Shown piece after piece: positions 45,292 to 54,971 of a DNA stretch of 64,000 nucleotides. Source of the stretch: an uncultured bacterium (GTDB lineage: Bacteria > Bacillota > Clostridia > Lachnospirales > Lachnospiraceae); contig CAJMQE010000008.1 in NCBI GenBank assembly GCA_905215405.1, forward strand, positions 14,977 to 78,976, given 5' to 3'. The notes under the pieces were generated by a model, which did not search any database, was not told where the DNA came from, and saw only the letters and a program-made list of their open reading frames with translations. Every line of letters starts with the position of its first letter. Position 1 is the first letter of the stretch. The translations under genes and the position numbers were made by a program.

Positions 45292-46155
45292 CTACTGATT
45301 ATCTGCCTCCATCAGTAACTTTACATATCTTGCTGTTGCATCCTGCCATGTAGGAAGTTTGTGAAATCCTTTTTGAACCAGCTTTTCCTTACTCATTCGA
45401 CTGTTCTTCGGACGTTTTGCCTTTACCGGGAAAGCATCTGAATTGACCGCTGTGACCTCTACCTGATCCATTCCTGCTGCCTGAAAGATTTCACAAGCAA
45501 ACTCATACCAACTGCACACTCCTTCATTTGTTGCATGATAGATTCCATAGTGATCGGATTCGATCATATCGACCAGCAGAATGGAAAGGTCCGCTGTATA
45601 AGTAGGAGAACCGATCTGATCGCTGACTACACTGACTTTGCCTCTTTCTTTTCCAAGACGAAGCATCGTCTTAACGAAGTTTCCTCCGTTTATTCCAAAC
45701 ACCCAGCTGATTCTTACAATAAAGAACTTGTCCACATATTTCTGAAGTGCTGTTTCTCCATCATATTTACTCTGACCATATACATTTAATGGAGCTGTGA
45801 CTGCATCATCTGGTTCCCATGGTCTTGTTCCTTCTCCATCAAATACATAATCTGTACTCATGTACATCATTTTGCATCCCAGTTCCTTGCAGACTCTGGC
45901 AATATTTTCAGTTCCCTGTGCATTGACTTTTCTACAAAGTTCAACATCTTCTTCTGCTTTATCCACAGCTGTATAGGCTGCACAGTGGATGACTGCATCT
46001 GGTGCAGACTCTGTCAGGACTGTCTTAACCTTTTCGGCATCTGTAATATCCATTTCCTCAGAGCCAAGTCCAATCGCTGTATGTCCTCTTTTTTCAAGTT
46101 CAAGAACTACATCATGTCCTAGCTGTCCTCTGACACCTGTAACCAATACTTTCAT
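45292..46155 (-). CDS. rfbD: dTDP-4-dehydrorhamnose reductase
   Basis: 287 residues. The N-terminal MKVLVTGVRGQLGHDVVLEL binds NAD(P)H. MYMSTDYVFDGEG and VYGQSKYDGE (YxxxK) hold the active site. Last step of dTDP-L-rhamnose synthesis. GGAGG before the ATG; 59 nt after rfbB. Confidence 0.97.
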   Translation of the reverse strand: MKVLVTGVRGQLGHDVVLELEKRGHTAIGLGSEEMDITDAEKVKTVLTESAPDAVIHCAAYTAVDKAEEDVELCRKVNAQGTENIARVCKELGCKMMYMSTDYVFDGEGTRPWEPDDAVTAPLNVYGQSKYDGETALQKYVDKFFIVRISWVFGINGGNFVKTMLRLGKERGKVSVVSDQIGSPTYTADLSILLVDMIESDHYGIYHATNEGVCSWYEFACEIFQAAGMDQVEVTAVNSDAFPVKAKRPKNSRMSKEKLVQKGFHKLPTWQDATARYVKLLMEADNQ

Positions 46156-46214
46156 TGCTATCCTCCATGTATCGATATCCGGTTCTCTTCTCCGGATCTT
46201 GTATGTTTCCCAGA

Positions 46215-47237
46215 TTATTTACGATTTCCGTACATCTTCTTGTAATAATTCTGATATTCACCACTGATGATATTTTCCCACCAGTCTTTATTATCCAGAT
46301 ACCATTTTACAGTCTTTTTGATGCCTTCATCAAATGTAGTAGTTGGTAACCAGCCAAGTTCGTTATGAATCTTTGTAGGATCGATCGCATAACGCATATC
46401 ATGCCCTGGTCTGTCAGTCACATAAGTGATGAGATCTTCACTCTTATTCAGTTCCTTTAAGATTGTCTTTACGACCTGAAGATTTGTTCTTTCATTGTGA
46501 CCGCCGATATTATAAACTTCTCCTACCTTACCATTGTGAATGATCATGTCAATTGCACGACAGTGGTCTTCTACATATAACCAGTCACGAACATTTTCAC
46601 CTTTTCCATATACAGGAAGTGGTTTATCAGCCAGTGCATTTGCAATAATCAATGGAATCAGCTTTTCTGGGAAATGATATGGGCCATAATTATTAGAACA
46701 TCTTGAAATTGTAACAGGAAGGCCAAATGTTCTGTGATAAGCCATTACAAGCAGATCTGCACCTGCTTTTGATGATGAATAAGGACTTGATGTATGAAGT
46801 GGTGTTTCCTCTGTAAAGAACAGATCTGGTCTGTCCAGTGGAAGATCCCCATAAACTTCGTCTGTAGATACCTGATGATATCTTTTGATTCCATATTTTC
46901 TGCAGGCATCCAGAAGTACTCCTGTACCAACAACATTTGTCTGAAGAAAGATTCCTGGATCTGTAATAGAACGGTCAACATGACTTTCCGCTGCAAAGTT
47001 CACGATCATATCTGGTTTTTCTTCTTCAAATAATTTGTATACTGCTTCTCTGTCAGCAATATCAATTTTTGCAAATGTGAAATGTGGATTGTCCATAACA
47101 GACTTTAAAGTCTCCATATTTCCTGCATAAGTCAATTTGTCCAGACATACAATATCATAATCTGGATACTTTCCCATCATATAGTGTACAAAATTACCAC
47201 CGATAAAACCGGCTCCACCTGTAACGATTATCTTCAT
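46215..47237 (-). CDS. rfbB: dTDP-glucose 4,6-dehydratase
   Basis: 340 residues from the ATG at 47237, just after GGAGG; an ATG at 47249 overlaps that site. Motifs: IIVTGGAGFIGGNFVHYMM, NFAAESHVDRSI, VSTDEVYGDL, YSSSKAGADLLV (catalytic Tyr/Lys) and SRCSNNYGPYHFPEKLIP. Second step of dTDP-L-rhamnose synthesis. The 157 nt before it (to rfbA) is AT-rich with no clear signal. Confidence 0.97.
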   Translation of the reverse strand: MKIIVTGGAGFIGGNFVHYMMGKYPDYDIVCLDKLTYAGNMETLKSVMDNPHFTFAKIDIADREAVYKLFEEEKPDMIVNFAAESHVDRSITDPGIFLQTNVVGTGVLLDACRKYGIKRYHQVSTDEVYGDLPLDRPDLFFTEETPLHTSSPYSSSKAGADLLVMAYHRTFGLPVTISRCSNNYGPYHFPEKLIPLIIANALADKPLPVYGKGENVRDWLYVEDHCRAIDMIIHNGKVGEVYNIGGHNERTNLQVVKTILKELNKSEDLITYVTDRPGHDMRYAIDPTKIHNELGWLPTTTFDEGIKKTVKWYLDNKDWWENIISGEYQNYYKKMYGNRK

Positions 47238-47394
47238 TTTTTCCTCCATTTCCGTCCATACTTTGCATGAACGCAGGTATCTTTACTGCTACCCCTTATG
47301 TATTTTTTATGCATAATTTTATGCCATTAAATTTTGATTTTAGTACTTCCATTGTAAGATATATGAATCTATATGATATCTATCTATACAATAT

Positions 47395-48273
47395 CTAATA
47401 TAAGATCTTACCTTCTGCCACTTTTCTTAAATGCTGTCCATATGGAGACTTTCCATATTTATCAGCGTGTTCCTGCAGCTGATCCTTATTGATCCATTTG
47501 TTTCGATATGCAATTTCTTCAATAGCAGATATCTGGATGCCCTGTCTGTTCTCAATAACCTTGATGAACTCTGTTGCATCTGCAAGTGCATCCATTGTTC
47601 CAGTGTCAAGCCATGCATAGCCTCTACCAAGAGTAACCACATTTAAATTACCTTTTTCCAGATAGATCTTATTCAGATCTGTAATTTCCAGTTCGCCTCT
47701 GGCTGATGGTTTTACTTGTTTTGCATATTCGCATACATGTTTATCATAAAAGTACAGACCTGTTACACAGTAGTTTGATTTTGGATTCTGTGGTTTCTCT
47801 TCAATTGAAACAGCTTTTCCATTTTCATCAAACTCAACAATACCGAATCGTTCCGGATCATCTACATAATATCCAAATACAGTTGCACCATCTTCTCTAG
47901 CTGCTGCCTGTCTTAAATGTTCCCCAAGACCACTTCCATAGAAAATGTTATCTCCAAGTACCATCGCACAGGAGTCTCCATCAATGAAATCCTCTCCAAT
48001 GATAAATGCCTGTGCCAGTCCATCTGGTGATGGCTGTACTTTGTAAGAAAGATTGATTCCAAGTGTTTTTCCATCTCCGAATAACCTTTCAAAGTTCGGT
48101 AAGTCCTGTGGTGTTGATATGATCAGAATATCTCTGATTCCTGCCATCATCAGTACTGATAATGGATAATATATCATTGGTTTGTCGTATACAGGAAGTA
48201 ACTGTTTACTAGTTACCATCGTTAATGGGTAAAGTCTTGTCCCACTTCCTCCTGCAAGTATAATTCCTTTCAT
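47395..48273 (-). CDS. rfbA: Glucose-1-phosphate thymidylyltransferase
   Basis: 292 residues. The nucleotidyltransferase signature MKGIILAGGSGTRLYPLTMV is at the start, and KPMIYYPLSVLMMAGIRDIL, SCAMVLGDNIFYGSGL and YAWLDTGTMDALADA are diagnostic. First step of dTDP-L-rhamnose synthesis, with all four genes present in the order A-B-D-C. GGAGG before the ATG. Confidence 0.97.
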   Translation of the reverse strand: MKGIILAGGSGTRLYPLTMVTSKQLLPVYDKPMIYYPLSVLMMAGIRDILIISTPQDLPNFERLFGDGKTLGINLSYKVQPSPDGLAQAFIIGEDFIDGDSCAMVLGDNIFYGSGLGEHLRQAAAREDGATVFGYYVDDPERFGIVEFDENGKAVSIEEKPQNPKSNYCVTGLYFYDKHVCEYAKQVKPSARGELEITDLNKIYLEKGNLNVVTLGRGYAWLDTGTMDALADATEFIKVIENRQGIQISAIEEIAYRNKWINKDQLQEHADKYGKSPYGQHLRKVAEGKILY

Positions 48274-48413
48274 CTCTCGTATCCTCCTGTTTGAACCCTT
48301 TATTTTACTATACTATATTTCTAATTTATTTAAAACCTTTGTTCGCTGTTTCTTTACCAACATGCTAATTAGATGAGATTCACTTAGCTATATGAAGTTA
48401 CTGTGATCATCCC

Positions 48414-50270
48414 CTATTGTGGAGTGTATGTTACCACGATTTCCTTGACCAGCTGTTTGATATGATCTGTTTCATCATATGCGCTCTGCTTCAATGCATC
48501 CAGCTTTCCAAAGAATTCTTCTGCATCAAATTCAATTGGTTTACCAATGTGGATCAGCTTATTTGCTGTGTTCTGCAGTCCTTCCTCTTTCATAAGAAGT
48601 TCTTCATATAATTTTTCACCAGGTCTTAACCCAGTATACTCAATTTCCATATCAACACCAAGTGTATAACCGGAAAGTCTGATCAGGTTCTTTGCAAGGT
48701 CATCGATCTTGACAGGATCACCCATATCAAGGACAAAGATTTCTCCGCCCTTTGCATATGCTCCGGCCTGCAGTACCAGTGATACAGCTTCTGGAATTGT
48801 CATAAAGTATCTGATGATATCAGGATGTGTAACGGTAACCGGTCCACCCGCTTCGATCTGTCTCTTAAACAATGGAATAACACTACCATTACTTCCAAGT
48901 ACATTACCGAAACGAACTGCAACGAAATCTGTTTCTGATTTACTGTTATAATACTGTACGATCATTTCACACATTCTCTTTGTCGCGCCCATCAGACTTG
49001 TTGGATTAACTGCCTTGTCTGTTGAGATCAGAACAAATTTAGAAGCATGGTATTTATCCGCCATACGAACTACATTCAGTGTACCAAATACATTATTCTT
49101 AACTGCTTCATTTGGACTGACTTCCATCAATGGAACATGCTTATGCGCTGCTGCATGATAAATAATATCAGGCTTGTACTCTTCAAACACAGACTCAAGT
49201 CTTCCAATATTACGAACAGACCCAATGAGTGTTTCCACATGTACTTCTGGATGTTCCCGAATCAGTTCCTGCTGAATATCATATGCATTATTCTCATAGA
49301 TATCAAATATGATCAAACACTTTGGTTTATGGGCTGCAAGCTGACGACACAGCTCACTTCCAATAGATCCGCCACCACCTGTGACCATGACTGTCTTGCC
49401 CTTAACATATCCCATAATAGAATCGATATCTACCTGAATTGGTTCTCTTCCGAGCAGATCCAGTACATCTACCTTACGGATATCTTTTACGCTGACTTCT
49501 CCATCCATCATCTGATAGACACCAGGAAGCATCTTTAACTCGCAGTCTGTTTCTTTACAGATATTCAGAATTGTTTTCTTGTCCATCGCTGATGCTGATG
49601 GAATTGCAAATATAATTTCATCGATATCATAATATCTTGCATACTCTTTGATTGCATTCCGATTACCAACAACTTTAATTCCATGGATAAATTTTCCAAT
49701 CTTATCAGGATTATCATCGATAACACATACCACTTTACTGTTATCAAGATATTTACTGTTTGAGATCTCCCTGATCAGGACATTGGTAGCATCACCGGCA
49801 CCAATGATCATAATTCTGATTGTTTCATTAGAATAACGGTACCTGCGGATCACTGTTCTGATAAGACGGTACATGAATCTGCTGATGCTGATAGATAGAA
49901 GAAGAAATACCCCGGAAAGGAAATAACAGCTTCTAGGAAGCATCAGATCCAAAAATACAGTTGCTGCAATATGAATCAGCTCTGTTACGACACAGGCCTC
50001 CACAATTTTATAAAGTTCAGAAATACTTGCATACTGCCATAAGCTGTGATAGATGCGGAAGCACCAGAAGATCAGCAGTGTGATCAGTGTAAATGGCAAT
50101 GCAAATTTCTGATATTTTTCAATGTATTCTGCTGGAATACTGTCAAATGTCAAATTGAATTTCATCATCAATGCAAGCATGACAGATCCATTGATCAGTA
50201 TTATGTCTGTAATAATCAGAAAAAATCTTCTGACCAGCAGTTGTAGTTTATCTTTTCTTGTCTGTTCCAT
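48414..50270 (-). CDS. Membrane-bound nucleotide-sugar 4,6-dehydratase (CapD/PglF-like)
   Basis: 618 residues. Four N-terminal membrane segments (about 12-130), a first Rossmann-like domain (about 145-275) and a catalytic SDR domain: VMVTGGGGSIGSELCRQLA, HAAAHKHVPLMEVSP, and STDKAVNPTSLMGATKR, where Met replaces the usual Tyr of YxxxK as in PglF-type UDP-GlcNAc 4,6-dehydratases. The product would be a UDP-4-keto-6-deoxy-HexNAc, which the DegT aminotransferase at 52077 could aminate. The start ATG overlaps the previous stop (TAATG). Confidence 0.92.
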   Translation of the reverse strand: MEQTRKDKLQLLVRRFFLIITDIILINGSVMLALMMKFNLTFDSIPAEYIEKYQKFALPFTLITLLIFWCFRIYHSLWQYASISELYKIVEACVVTELIHIAATVFLDLMLPRSCYFLSGVFLLLSISISRFMYRLIRTVIRRYRYSNETIRIMIIGAGDATNVLIREISNSKYLDNSKVVCVIDDNPDKIGKFIHGIKVVGNRNAIKEYARYYDIDEIIFAIPSASAMDKKTILNICKETDCELKMLPGVYQMMDGEVSVKDIRKVDVLDLLGREPIQVDIDSIMGYVKGKTVMVTGGGGSIGSELCRQLAAHKPKCLIIFDIYENNAYDIQQELIREHPEVHVETLIGSVRNIGRLESVFEEYKPDIIYHAAAHKHVPLMEVSPNEAVKNNVFGTLNVVRMADKYHASKFVLISTDKAVNPTSLMGATKRMCEMIVQYYNSKSETDFVAVRFGNVLGSNGSVIPLFKRQIEAGGPVTVTHPDIIRYFMTIPEAVSLVLQAGAYAKGGEIFVLDMGDPVKIDDLAKNLIRLSGYTLGVDMEIEYTGLRPGEKLYEELLMKEEGLQNTANKLIHIGKPIEFDAEEFFGKLDALKQSAYDETDHIKQLVKEIVVTYTPQ

Positions 50271-51313
50271 TACTTTATCCCTTTCACAAATGAAGGCATT
50301 TTAACGAGGCCTTTAATAGTTCCGATTCCATAACTTACATGTAATGAAAAGAATAAAACCGGAAGTAATATATTACTGAAATTACGTTGTTCATTTTTTG
50401 CAGTCGCAATGGACATCGCCGCCATGAGCACTGCAAGTAACCAGTAGGCGTTCCACATTAATCTGGTAACTCCAAGCACCAGTGTCGTCAAGACTGCCGG
50501 GGCATGGAATACTGCCGTTATGACGGACAGTACTGTAGTTATAATAATTGCCAGCACAAATGCAAATGGTACAAAGTGATACAGAGAAAGACACTGTGGA
50601 CAGACGCCTGTCGTCAGACCGATCCAGTATCCATTTGCAAACTTCTGGGACAGCATCTTTGCGAAGCTGCTCCGAACATACTGATAGGAATGAATCTGTG
50701 GATCAAAGCACAGCTGATACCCTGCTTTTCTGATCCGGTAATGCATTTCATTATCCTCAGTCCGCCCCAGATTTTCATTAAATAGTCCTGCTTTATCAAA
50801 GACTTCTCTTCGATAAGCCGCATGGAACATGGAATTCACATACTTTCTTCCCTGGTCCCTACGATATCCGGCAATACTACTGCCAAACATAGAACTCTCT
50901 GCCAGAAGGAGCGTCTGTTTCCATGGAGTCGGCCCTACCAGAATATTAGGTCTTGGACCACCTGTCACGTATTCTCCCTGCTCCTGACATTCTATATTCT
51001 TTTCTACAAAATCAGGCGGAACGGATGCATGAGCATCAATTCTGATTATGACTTCCTCATTCGATGCCATGATCGCTCTGTTCCATCCACTCGCCTGACT
51101 TTTTTTATCATTATGTTCAACCGTCACTCTTAGGAACCCATGATCCTGTGCGGCAAACGCGTTCATCTTCTGTTCTGTTGCGTCTGTTGAATCATTATTC
51201 ACCAGCACAACTTCCATTTTTCCATGGTCATAGGTCTGGTTTACAATATCATCAAGGATACTGTCTATTACCTTTTCCTCATTGTATGCAATGATGCATA
51301 CTGATACAGTCAT
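50270..51313 (-). CDS. Family 2 glycosyltransferase with C-terminal membrane segments
   Basis: 347 residues if the third of three consecutive ATG codons (51313) is used, which gives the best spacing to AAGGAAG. The GT2 domain has VSVCIIAYNEEKVIDSILDD, MEVVLVNNDSTDAT and EVIIRIDAHASVPPDFV (the DAH metal site), typical of ExoA/succinoglycan-type transferases. Two to three membrane segments lie at about 245-330. It sits between the PglC-like gene and the dehydratase gene, so it may add the second sugar. Confidence 0.9.
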   Translation of the reverse strand: MTVSVCIIAYNEEKVIDSILDDIVNQTYDHGKMEVVLVNNDSTDATEQKMNAFAAQDHGFLRVTVEHNDKKSQASGWNRAIMASNEEVIIRIDAHASVPPDFVEKNIECQEQGEYVTGGPRPNILVGPTPWKQTLLLAESSMFGSSIAGYRRDQGRKYVNSMFHAAYRREVFDKAGLFNENLGRTEDNEMHYRIRKAGYQLCFDPQIHSYQYVRSSFAKMLSQKFANGYWIGLTTGVCPQCLSLYHFVPFAFVLAIIITTVLSVITAVFHAPAVLTTLVLGVTRLMWNAYWLLAVLMAAMSIATAKNEQRNFSNILLPVLFFSLHVSYGIGTIKGLVKMPSFVKGIK

Positions 51314-51325
51314 CATCATTCTTCC

Positions 51326-52012
51326 TTACCTTAATACTGCTATAAATGTTGCAAACATGATCCGGATATCTGACCAGAAACTGAAATTTCTTATCGCATC
51401 CAGATTGTATGTCATCTTCTGTGGCAACACCTGCGTCACATAGACCTGATCCACATCCTCAGCTCCTGCGAGCAGACTATCTTCATCCTTATACTGAATG
51501 CTTGTCCGGGATGTAAGACCAGCTGGCAAAAGTAATGTTGCATACATTTCCTTTGTATAACAGTCAACATATTTCTGTACTTCTGGTCTGGTCCCTACAA
51601 ATGTCATATCACCAGCCAGTATATTGATCAACTGAGGAATCTCATCGATTCTCAGCTTACGAATCATTTTTCCTACACGGGTAATTCGCGCATCCTGACT
51701 AACTGTCACCTGCGCTCCTATCCGATCCGCATGATTGACCATGGTACGGAATTTATAGATTCGAAATGTCCTTCCGTACTGTGTGACTCTTTCCTGACGA
51801 AAAAACACAGGTCCATGGGAATCTGCTTTTATCATAATAGAGATTATGAGCATGACCGGTGAAAAAATGATCAGCATCAAAAAGGATACAACAATATCAA
51901 ATCCTCTTTTTAAGAGCAGGCTAATCCTGCGGTTTTTTATGATGTTGTAATATTCTCTGACTTCGCTGGTCTTCATGTACCCAGGAAGCTGTGCCCATTT
52001 CTTCAGCTGCAT
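51326..52012 (-). CDS. Short polyprenyl-phosphate sugar-1-phosphate transferase (PglC-like)
   Basis: 228 residues from the ATG at 52012 (GAGG 8 nt upstream); frames further up or at 51976 are alternatives. A single membrane or re-entrant helix (RGFDIVVSFLMLIIFSPVML) is followed by the catalytic core: GPVFFRQERVTQYGRTFRIY, FRTMVNHADRIG, RKLRIDEIPQLINILAGDMT, FVGTRPEV. This is the monotopic minimal form. Together with the 4,6-dehydratase and aminotransferase it suggests a diamino-trideoxy or 4-amino-type first sugar, as in pgl loci. Confidence 0.93.
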   Translation of the reverse strand: MQLKKWAQLPGYMKTSEVREYYNIIKNRRISLLLKRGFDIVVSFLMLIIFSPVMLIISIMIKADSHGPVFFRQERVTQYGRTFRIYKFRTMVNHADRIGAQVTVSQDARITRVGKMIRKLRIDEIPQLINILAGDMTFVGTRPEVQKYVDCYTKEMYATLLLPAGLTSRTSIQYKDEDSLLAGAEDVDQVYVTQVLPQKMTYNLDAIRNFSFWSDIRIMFATFIAVLR

Positions 52013-52076
52013 GCTCAACCTCAACTCATACTTATTTGTGAATAACAATTATAACAGGCTGAATGCTTACCGGCTT

Positions 52077-53345
52077 TTATGCGTGCAATGCCTGTTTAAA
52101 TGTCTCAATTACATATTCCACCTGTTCATCTGTCAGACAGGTATTCAGTGGAAGTGTTACCTCATTCTGATACATATCATATGCATTAGGGAAATCTTTT
52201 ATATCAAATCCCATGTTCTTATATGCAGTATGCATTGGCAGTGGTTTGTAGTGTACATTTGTTGCCACACCCATCTCTGCCATCTTTGTGATCAGATTGT
52301 TTCTAAATGTAACATCTTTTCCCAACAGTCTTACAAAGAACAGATGTCCACTTGATGCAAATGGTATATTATTACCATTATCTGCACTATTGCATAATAT
52401 ATTCGAATTCTGGTCACTATAGTGCTGTATTACCTCTATCTCTTCATCTGCAAACGCCTCTGTATAGCGATTGATAATATCCTTTCTTCTCTTTAAGATC
52501 TCAGGATATCTTTCCAGCTGAACAAGACCGATTGCTGCCATGATATCAGTCATATTACATTTATAATAAGGAGCCACAATATCGTACTCCCATGCACCGA
52601 GTTTTGTCTTTGCAAGAGCATCTTTTGACTGTCCATGAAGAGTCAGAAGCATCAGTTTCTTATAAATCTCTTCGTTATCAATGCCAGGAATCGTTCTCCA
52701 TGTAAGGCCACCGCCTTCGCCTGTAGTCAGATTCTTTACTGCGTGGAATGAAAAGCTGGTGAAATCAGCTGCTGACCCACTCATCTCTCCATTTCTACTT
52801 GCACCAAATGCATGTGCACCATCTGCAAGGATCAGTATTCTGCCAAGAGCCTTCTGATATTCATTGGCTGGCTGATAGAGATTCTTCTTACGTGCAACGA
52901 CCTCACGGATCTTATCATAATCTGCCATTACACCGGCAATATCTACAGGTATAATTACTTTTGTCCTGTCCGTAATTGCTGCTTCCAGTGCATCATAATC
53001 CATATGGAAAGAGCCAGGTGCTGAATCGATCAGAACAAGCTTTGCCCCTACATGACATGCAACACTTGCTGATGCTGTATAAGTATAAGCTGGAACGATG
53101 ATTTCATCGCCTTCTCCAATTCCAAAAATATGAAGTGCCATTTCCATACAGGCTGTTGCTGAATTCAGGCATACTGCTTTATCTGTATGACAATACTCTG
53201 CAATCTTCTTCTCGAAAAGTTTCGTCTTCGGACCTGTTGTGATCCAACCGGAACGAAGTACTTCATCTACTGCCTTAATTTCTTCTTCTGTTATATCAGG
53301 AGGTGAAAAAGGAACATTCATTTTAACATTCATGATTACGTCCAT
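52077..53345 (-). CDS. DegT/DnrJ/EryC1/StrS family aminotransferase (nucleotide-sugar C4)
   Basis: 422 residues from the ATG at 53345, 8 nt after AGGTGA; a GTG at 53357 and ATGs at 53333 and 53321 are also possible. Motifs: VPFSPPDITEEEIKAVDEVL, SGWITTGPKTKLFEKKIAEY, and SFHAVKNLTTGEGGGL with the PLP lysine. It is about 40 residues longer than typical because of insertions near 285-310. It probably converts a 4-keto-6-deoxy nucleotide sugar to the 4-amino form with PLP. First gene of its operon, behind a structured leader. Confidence 0.92.
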   Translation of the reverse strand: MDVIMNVKMNVPFSPPDITEEEIKAVDEVLRSGWITTGPKTKLFEKKIAEYCHTDKAVCLNSATACMEMALHIFGIGEGDEIIVPAYTYTASASVACHVGAKLVLIDSAPGSFHMDYDALEAAITDRTKVIIPVDIAGVMADYDKIREVVARKKNLYQPANEYQKALGRILILADGAHAFGASRNGEMSGSAADFTSFSFHAVKNLTTGEGGGLTWRTIPGIDNEEIYKKLMLLTLHGQSKDALAKTKLGAWEYDIVAPYYKCNMTDIMAAIGLVQLERYPEILKRRKDIINRYTEAFADEEIEVIQHYSDQNSNILCNSADNGNNIPFASSGHLFFVRLLGKDVTFRNNLITKMAEMGVATNVHYKPLPMHTAYKNMGFDIKDFPNAYDMYQNEVTLPLNTCLTDEQVEYVIETFKQALHA

Positions 53346-53349
53346 TTCT

Positions 53350-53402
53350 ACCGTCACCTAATGGCGGTAAAGCCACAGGGACGATCGAACTGTCCAAGTG
53401 GC
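53350..53402 (-). promoter_or_regulatory. Two hairpins in the 5' leader of the aminotransferase operon
   Basis: Hairpin 1 (53372-53402) pairs GCCAC/GTGGC and inner GGAC/GTCC. Hairpin 2 (53350-53368) pairs ACCG/CGGT and inner CA/TG and holds the AGGTGA ribosome site in its apical part. It does not match a riboswitch class I know. The leader is about 150 nt long and also holds TTTTGTTACAAAA (53442-53454). Confidence 0.5.
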
Positions 53403-53496
53403 ATCCTTTCCTATAGTAATTTGTTTTATTTTCTGGGTTGATTTTGTTACAAAACGTTAATTATTTATTACTAAATTATTAACTAATAACTAATTG

Positions 53497-53525
53497 ATTA
53501 TACCCTTTTTCTTCCACATATTCAA
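53497..53525 (-). promoter_or_regulatory. Promoter of the aminotransferase/rhamnose operon
   Basis: Minus strand TTGAAT (53520-53525), a 17-bp spacer and TATAAT (53497-53502). It lies immediately after the lipoprotein gene stop, with no terminator between. Confidence 0.85.
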
Positions 53526-53536
53526 TATGCTATTTT

Positions 53537-54871
53537 CTACTGTGCGGCTGCTGTCGAAGTCTCCTGTGTTGATGTCTCTCCAGCCTCCATATCAGGGAAT
53601 GCATAGGTCTGGTCACCTGCTGCATTCGGAATACTGATGGTATAACTCTTTGTTGCACATCCAGACTTGGTCAGTGTTATGACTTTGTTACCAGATGACT
53701 TGCTAAATGTAACTGGTGCAATACCAATATATACACTATCAACGTATACCGCTGCTCCCTCTGGCGACTTGATTGTTACGGTATAACCCGATGTCAGATC
53801 AGCGGCCGTCGTGCTCGTCGTTGTTGAGGATGAACCAGATGATGTCGAAGACGATGTCATATCGATCACCTCTGTCTTAAAGGAAGAATTTACATACAGC
53901 GTCTGCGTATAGGTATCATAGTTATTAGCCTTCAGGACCAGTGTATGCTTACCATAATCCAACTGAACAGGATCTGTATAATCTACCTGTGTTCCATCGA
54001 TATACATGATTGCATTCTGCGGTGTGATAGAGAATTGTACCATACCAGACTGAACCGGTTCAGGTACATACTCGCTGAAATCAATCGTGACCTCTTCATT
54101 TCTTTTGACTGTAATCGTTTTGGAACCCTGCAGGGAACCCTTCTGCATCGTAATTTTATATTCCCCTTCCGGTGCAGTTACCATCATATCCTTTGTCACC
54201 TGATATACCAGTTTCGTACCAATATCTGCATATCCATCGATAAAGTTATCGATGCCTGTGAATTTAACATATCCATGTCCCTTTTCAACAGTTACGGAAT
54301 AGATATTTTTGTCATATCCACGAACTGTTACAACATCATTTTTCATGATTTCATTTGCATTAATTCGATCGCCGTTAGAAACCACCACTGTTCCGCTGGT
54401 ATACTTGTAATTCGTCGCGCCGATCGTCATCATATTATTTGCTTCATCAACAACAAAATTAGTGACCCCTGTCGTCTCCCAAGCGTCACTGGATTCTACG
54501 ATCGTTGTCGCCTTTCCGCTCTTATTACAGGTCACATCAAATATCTGGCCGACCTTTAGCTGGGAAGCTGCCACAATATCATTATATTTGTTGCGGATAT
54601 CCGTACCACCTGAATAGCTCACTTCATATTCATTTGTAGAATCAATATCTACAAAATGCATCTTCAGGCCAGTGGTATCTACCATTGTCAGTACCCCAGT
54701 TAACTTAATTTCATTCGTATTTGCTTCCGTCTCAGCTGTGGTCGCCTTTTTTGCCGCTGGAAGAATCGAACTTCCCGGTGTTACAGTCGCTTTTTTTGAC
54801 GACCCGCAGGCTGAGAGCATTAATAAGGATACAAATGCTACAAATGTTATCATTATCTTTTTTAACTTCAC
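53537..54871 (-). CDS. Lipoprotein with C-terminal PEGA domains
   Basis: 444 residues. The signal peptide ends in the lipobox LSAC with Cys22 as the lipidation site, so the protein is anchored outside. A beta-rich region (about 55-230) is unassigned. Two PEGA-like domains follow, at about 285-345 (NAIMYIDGTQVDYTDPVQLD) and 362-430 (PEGAAVYVDSVYIGIAPVTF), separated by a Ser/Thr linker. PEGA domains are common on surface-layer and wall proteins. It starts with GTG at 54871 after AGAGGA. It is placed just upstream of the glycan operon and could be read through into it. Confidence 0.9.
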   Translation of the reverse strand: MKLKKIMITFVAFVSLLMLSACGSSKKATVTPGSSILPAAKKATTAETEANTNEIKLTGVLTMVDTTGLKMHFVDIDSTNEYEVSYSGGTDIRNKYNDIVAASQLKVGQIFDVTCNKSGKATTIVESSDAWETTGVTNFVVDEANNMMTIGATNYKYTSGTVVVSNGDRINANEIMKNDVVTVRGYDKNIYSVTVEKGHGYVKFTGIDNFIDGYADIGTKLVYQVTKDMMVTAPEGEYKITMQKGSLQGSKTITVKRNEEVTIDFSEYVPEPVQSGMVQFSITPQNAIMYIDGTQVDYTDPVQLDYGKHTLVLKANNYDTYTQTLYVNSSFKTEVIDMTSSSTSSGSSSTTTSTTAADLTSGYTVTIKSPEGAAVYVDSVYIGIAPVTFSKSSGNKVITLTKSGCATKSYTISIPNAAGDQTYAFPDMEAGETSTQETSTAAAQ

Positions 54872-54971
54872 TGTACTTCCTCTTCTCTTTTATCTCCCGT
54901 CATAATAGACTCTATGTTTACTTGCAAAATCTGGCAGAACAGGGATTTAGCCTGTCACCATAATTAATTGA

